From Mucilaginibacter hurinus (GTDB taxonomy: Bacteria; Bacteroidota; Bacteroidia; Sphingobacteriales; Sphingobacteriaceae): a stretch of 64,000 nucleotides of DNA. The translations under genes and the position numbers were made by a program. Where the stretch lies: assembly GCF_003324525.1 (NCBI RefSeq), contig NZ_QGDC01000007.1:1-64000 (forward strand), given 5' to 3'. The notes beneath the pieces are model-generated. The model was not told the origin of the DNA. It saw only the letters and a list, made by a program, of their open reading frames with translations, and made no database searches. Of this stretch, positions 60,983 to 64,000 are shown in pieces; position 1 is the first letter of the stretch, and every line of letters starts with the position of its first letter.

Positions 60983-62137
60983 TTAGTAGTTGTGCTTATC
61001 ATTCCAATCCAATTTAGTTATCTTGTTGTCCTTTATTAAGATAATGGCTATTTCCCTATCAAGACCTGTTCCGTAATGGTCTAAATTTATCAGCGTATAA
61101 TCACCGTATTTGCTGGTAACAGGGTTATGCGTATACAAATTATTAAAAAATAAAGGATGGACGATCTCAATGTTATCGCCTTTTATCTCTGCGATAAAAG
61201 TCAGTTCGGAAAAATGGACTAAATACAATACCTTGTCGTGATACTTGAAAGAAGAAAATACCTGCAAACCGTAAAAGTCCATCTCTTTTTTAAAAGCATT
61301 TGATTTATCTGTATAACCCAAAGCTTGTCCGTTAACGGTTTTACCAATTTGATTTGATTTTGCTAAAGTCAACTTTGTCGGATCTGCTATAACTTTTGCT
61401 TCAGTTGAACCAAAACCATGTCCTAAATTCGCTAACACGATATATCCTTTATTGGCCTTAATTACCGAGTTGGCGCAAGTTGATTCAGTAAAGAATGTTT
61501 TTGAAGTTGCTTTTTCAAAAAAATAAACTGTTCCACCCCACTCGCCGTGACAATCTCTGTAAACTAGAAATTTTTCGTCCTCAAATAATTTAGGATCATG
61601 TTTCAATGGAAATTTATTTGCTAATTTGATCCATTTCTCACCATTCCACAAGTGCACGACGCCGCCTGATAACCCCGCTAATCGATCGCCGCTTATCCAA
61701 TGATAGTCAAATAGCTTTGTGTTTAATTTATTCTCAAGGCCTTTATCGCGTTCGAGATTATTGAGTTTAAAACATGCAAATTTGCCATTCTCAAAAAGTG
61801 AAACTAATGCGTTGTTGTATAATACAGAAAATGATCTGGGAAAATTTTTTTGATAAATTTTTTCGTCTTCTGATTCCTTAAATTTTTGAGAAAAATATGG
61901 ATTTATAATCCAGGACTGAATAGTGTCAAAGTCGATAAGGCTTTCGCTGACAGAAATGTTGATGTTTTTGTTGACGCTACCGGCATTCAGTTTTTCTTTT
62001 GTTACTACGACGTGATTGCCTACCTTTTGCTGAAAATATTTAATAAGCCTTTTCTCAACTTCGGCGTGTTTGTTTTGAGCACCTGCCGAAATAGTAAGGA
62101 TTGTGAGCAATAATGTATAAAGTGTATTTTGCATCAA
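60983..62137 (-). CDS. Hypothetical exported protein
   Basis: A 384-residue protein with a signal peptide (NTLYTLLLTILTISAGA|Q). The mature part is strand-rich with repeated aromatic-glycine blocks (LAGLSGGVVHLWNGEKWIKLANKF, NKGYIVLANLGHGFGS, YGLQVFSSFKYHDKVLYLVHF), resembling a beta-propeller, but no family can be named. It lies alone before purN. AT-rich for the window. Confidence 0.6.
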   Translation of the reverse strand: MMQNTLYTLLLTILTISAGAQNKHAEVEKRLIKYFQQKVGNHVVVTKEKLNAGSVNKNINISVSESLIDFDTIQSWIINPYFSQKFKESEDEKIYQKNFPRSFSVLYNNALVSLFENGKFACFKLNNLERDKGLENKLNTKLFDYHWISGDRLAGLSGGVVHLWNGEKWIKLANKFPLKHDPKLFEDEKFLVYRDCHGEWGGTVYFFEKATSKTFFTESTCANSVIKANKGYIVLANLGHGFGSTEAKVIADPTKLTLAKSNQIGKTVNGQALGYTDKSNAFKKEMDFYGLQVFSSFKYHDKVLYLVHFSELTFIAEIKGDNIEIVHPLFFNNLYTHNPVTSKYGDYTLINLDHYGTGLDREIAIILIKDNKITKLDWNDKHNY

Positions 62138-62209
62138 CGCTTACAGGCATCTTCAATGAATAAAAATTGATAATTATTTCTCAACCTCAGGTCGGCCAAT
62201 ATCAATCCC

Positions 62210-62788
62210 TTAACTCTTCATTTTCTTCAACAAACCCTCCACCACCCGCGGAAAATGGGTATGTTCTAACTGTTGGCCTTTAAATTTCACCATCTCCAGG
62301 TTATCTCCCGGCTCAATTTTAAAGCGTGACTGATGGATTATCTCTCCTTCGTCGAAATGTTCATTAACAAAGTGTATGGTTATGCCCGATTCTTCCTCGC
62401 CGGCTTCTAATATAGCTTTGTGAACGTTATCGCCATACATGCCTTTGCCACCGTATTTTGGCAACAGGGCAGGGTGGAGGTTAATTATTTTATTAGGGAA
62501 GGCTTGTAATAACGATTGGGGCACAAGCCATAAAAAACCTGCCAGTACTATAAGGTCGATATTAAGGTTTTTTAACAAGCGGATTACTTCATCGCCATCA
62601 TAAAATTCTTTGCGGCCAAATATATGCGAGGGTATTTCAAAATTATCAGCCCGCTGTAACACGTAAGCCTGAGGGTTATTTGTTAAAATAATGGCAACTT
62701 CGGCATCGTTATGGCGTTTAAAATGCTCCATTATTTTTTGTGCATTTGAACCCGAACCTGAAGCAAAAATCGCTATTCGTTTTTTCAA
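62210..62788 (-). CDS. purN: Phosphoribosylglycinamide formyltransferase
   Basis: A 192-residue purine-pathway enzyme transferring a formyl group to GAR. Motifs: GSGSNAQKIMEHF (substrate phosphate binding), the catalytic Asn-His in INLHPALLPKYGG, and the catalytic Asp in HFVNEHFDEGEIIHQ. Length is normal for the PurN family. Near purH but separated by several genes. Confidence 0.95.
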   Translation of the reverse strand: MKKRIAIFASGSGSNAQKIMEHFKRHNDAEVAIILTNNPQAYVLQRADNFEIPSHIFGRKEFYDGDEVIRLLKNLNIDLIVLAGFLWLVPQSLLQAFPNKIINLHPALLPKYGGKGMYGDNVHKAILEAGEEESGITIHFVNEHFDEGEIIHQSRFKIEPGDNLEMVKFKGQQLEHTHFPRVVEGLLKKMKS

Positions 62789-62838
62789 TGTGGCAGATCA
62801 ATTATGGTTAATCACATCAAATATAAAATTTTGCTGAT

Positions 62839-63348
62839 TTAATTACTACTTGGCGTCCTTTTTTGACGAATAAATCCATATTGGGTAATGCGCCGTCGTT
62901 GATTAGGGAAATAATTCGATTGCAGATCGCCCGTTTGAAGTACCATGGAGTACTGACCCAGGTTAACTATTTTGCTGTTTTCAAATGGTTTGGAGCTGCC
63001 GGTATCGCTGGTGTCTTTGCAAACTATGTCTGATATCAGAAATAACCGATCGCGGGATAAAGACCAACTTCCGTTAGCGGCCTGCTCTTCGCAATGGAAG
63101 TTGTTGTAAGTACAACTGCCGTCAGGCCTGAAGCTGAATAGCTGCTTTATATCGCAGTCGGTATTCAATGTATCGGTAGGGAGCTGAGTGTCGCCTACAT
63201 AATTGAAAACGTAAATTGACGCTACCTCCCATGGTCCGCTTGACAGAAATTCCCGTATGGAATCCTGGTTGCCTTTTTTACAGGAATTAAACGTTGCAAT
63301 TATAGCTAACGCTGATATGAATACAATGGCTGGTAATTTACGCCTCAT
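62839..63348 (-). CDS. Lipocalin-like exported lipoprotein
   Basis: About 169 residues from ATG 63348, with a signal peptide and lipobox-like TFNSC (cysteine near residue 22). The mature part (FLSSGPWEVASIYVFNYVG, FSFRPDGSCTYNNF, GSWSLSRDRLFL) resembles small lipocalin-like domains of Bacteroidota. An ATG at 63378 would add ten residues before the signal peptide. Function unknown. Confidence 0.65.
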   Translation of the reverse strand: MRRKLPAIVFISALAIIATFNSCKKGNQDSIREFLSSGPWEVASIYVFNYVGDTQLPTDTLNTDCDIKQLFSFRPDGSCTYNNFHCEEQAANGSWSLSRDRLFLISDIVCKDTSDTGSSKPFENSKIVNLGQYSMVLQTGDLQSNYFPNQRRRITQYGFIRQKRTPSSN

Positions 63349-63395
63349 CAATAGTAATTTATCAAATATACGATTCAATAACAGGGTTTATTATG

Positions 63396-64000
63396 TCAGT
63401 CCATTAAATGTGCGAACTTCTCCCAAAAACCATCTTTGGGCAAGGGCGCTTTTATCTCTACAGGCTCTTTTTTTATAGGATGTACGAACTGCAGTTTTCG
63501 TGCATGTAAGCTAATGCTTTTGTGCAGGCTACCACGCGGGTAACCATATTTGTTGTCGCCAACAATCGGGCAATTAAGGCTAGCAAGTTGTACCCTTATC
63601 TGGTGTGGTCTGCCCGTTACCGGGTTAACTTGTATCAGGTAGTACCCGTTTTGCTCACCTACCAGCCGGTAATGCAATTCGGCCCGCTGACTGCCGGGTA
63701 CCTCGTGCCCATGGACTTTAGTTACATTTTTTTGGGGATTTTTCACCAGCCAGTGAATCATGTCGCCAAATTCGGGTTCCGGCTTATTGCGAACTACAGC
63801 GTAATAGGTTTTACGTATCTGGCGCGTTTTAAATAGTTCATTCATCCGCTCAAGCCCCTTGCTGGTTTTGGCAAAAAGAATAACGCCGCTCACAGGCCTG
63901 TCTAACCGGTGCACAACCCCTAAAAAAGCACCATTGGGCTTGTTGTATTTACGTGCCACATATTTTTTAACTTTCTCGTCAAGCGGTTCATCACCGGTGT
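63396..64000 (-). CDS. RluA-family pseudouridine synthase, 5' end outside the window
   Basis: The protein continues upstream of the right edge (KKYVARKYNKPNGAFLGVVHRLD). Catalytic motif HRLDRPVSG with the nucleophilic Asp, IRKTYYAVV, and GRPHQIRVQLASLNCPIVGDNKYG are intact, as is the C-terminal part. It isomerises uridine in rRNA or tRNA. A GTG at 63959 is not the start. The exact target RNA cannot be assigned. Confidence 0.9.
   Translation of the reverse strand, partial: TGDEPLDEKVKKYVARKYNKPNGAFLGVVHRLDRPVSGVILFAKTSKGLERMNELFKTRQIRKTYYAVVRNKPEPEFGDMIHWLVKNPQKNVTKVHGHEVPGSQRAELHYRLVGEQNGYYLIQVNPVTGRPHQIRVQLASLNCPIVGDNKYGYPRGSLHKSISLHARKLQFVHPIKKEPVEIKAPLPKDGFWEKFAHLMD

Noticed and set aside
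1-64000. CRISPR arrays, prophage, toxin-antitoxin pairs, restriction-modification or retron systems
   Set aside because: I saw no regular spacer-repeat series and no structural, methylase, nuclease or reverse transcriptase genes.

Overview
The window looks like a chromosomal segment of a Bacteroidota bacterium of the Sphingobacteriaceae, most like Mucilaginibacter or Pedobacter. The evidence is a SusC/SusD pair, an outer-membrane beta-barrel and lipoprotein style of secretome, a eukaryotic-type NADP isocitrate dehydrogenase, the Bacteroidota promoter consensus (TTTG, 19 bases, TAnnTTTG) in front of rpsF, and several family-restricted proteins. The genus is an inference from protein resemblance, not from an rRNA gene.

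Layout. 0-9 kb: the tail of an integrase-core transposase at the left edge, then mostly single housekeeping genes (cyclophilin, DctA-type transporter, sucD, glycosyltransferase, msrB, secreted proteins). 9.2-13.4 kb: promoter, cobalamin riboswitch, class Ia ribonucleotide reductase genes nrdB and nrdA, with a frameshifted four-helix-bundle gene wedged between them. 13.5-29 kb: fabG, a VWA-like membrane protein, manA, a MORN-hydrolase fusion, icd, dnaX, a twice-frameshifted small membrane-protein gene, the rpsF-rpsR-rplI operon, mtgA and small conserved proteins. 29-34 kb: an isolated GH92 mannosidase and a two-domain LigD lacking the phosphoesterase domain.

35-46 kb is an amino-sugar glycan utilisation locus: GH20 hexosaminidase, divergent from a ROK regulator that leads into susC and susD, followed beyond a terminator by a NagB-PIG-L fusion. 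Together these could hydrolyse, import and deaminate beta-linked GlcNAc compounds. 45.9-47.8 kb is a small accessory patch (an orphan SUKH protein, an orphan membrane protein) beside tRNA-Phe. 48-53 kb carries a two-gene Fe-S/CCG electron-transfer unit, thymidine kinase and an orphan response regulator. 53-60.6 kb holds the cell-elongation cluster purH, mreB, mreC, mreD, mrdA, rodA on the minus strand. The right end has purN, orphan secreted proteins and a truncated RluA-type pseudouridine synthase.

Most of the window is ordinary core genome. I did not find a clear unknown multi-gene system. The most informative signals are the B12 riboswitch over a B12-independent ribonucleotide reductase, the NagB-PIG-L fusion with no separate deacetylase gene beside it, and two broken genes whose intact forms can be reconstructed.
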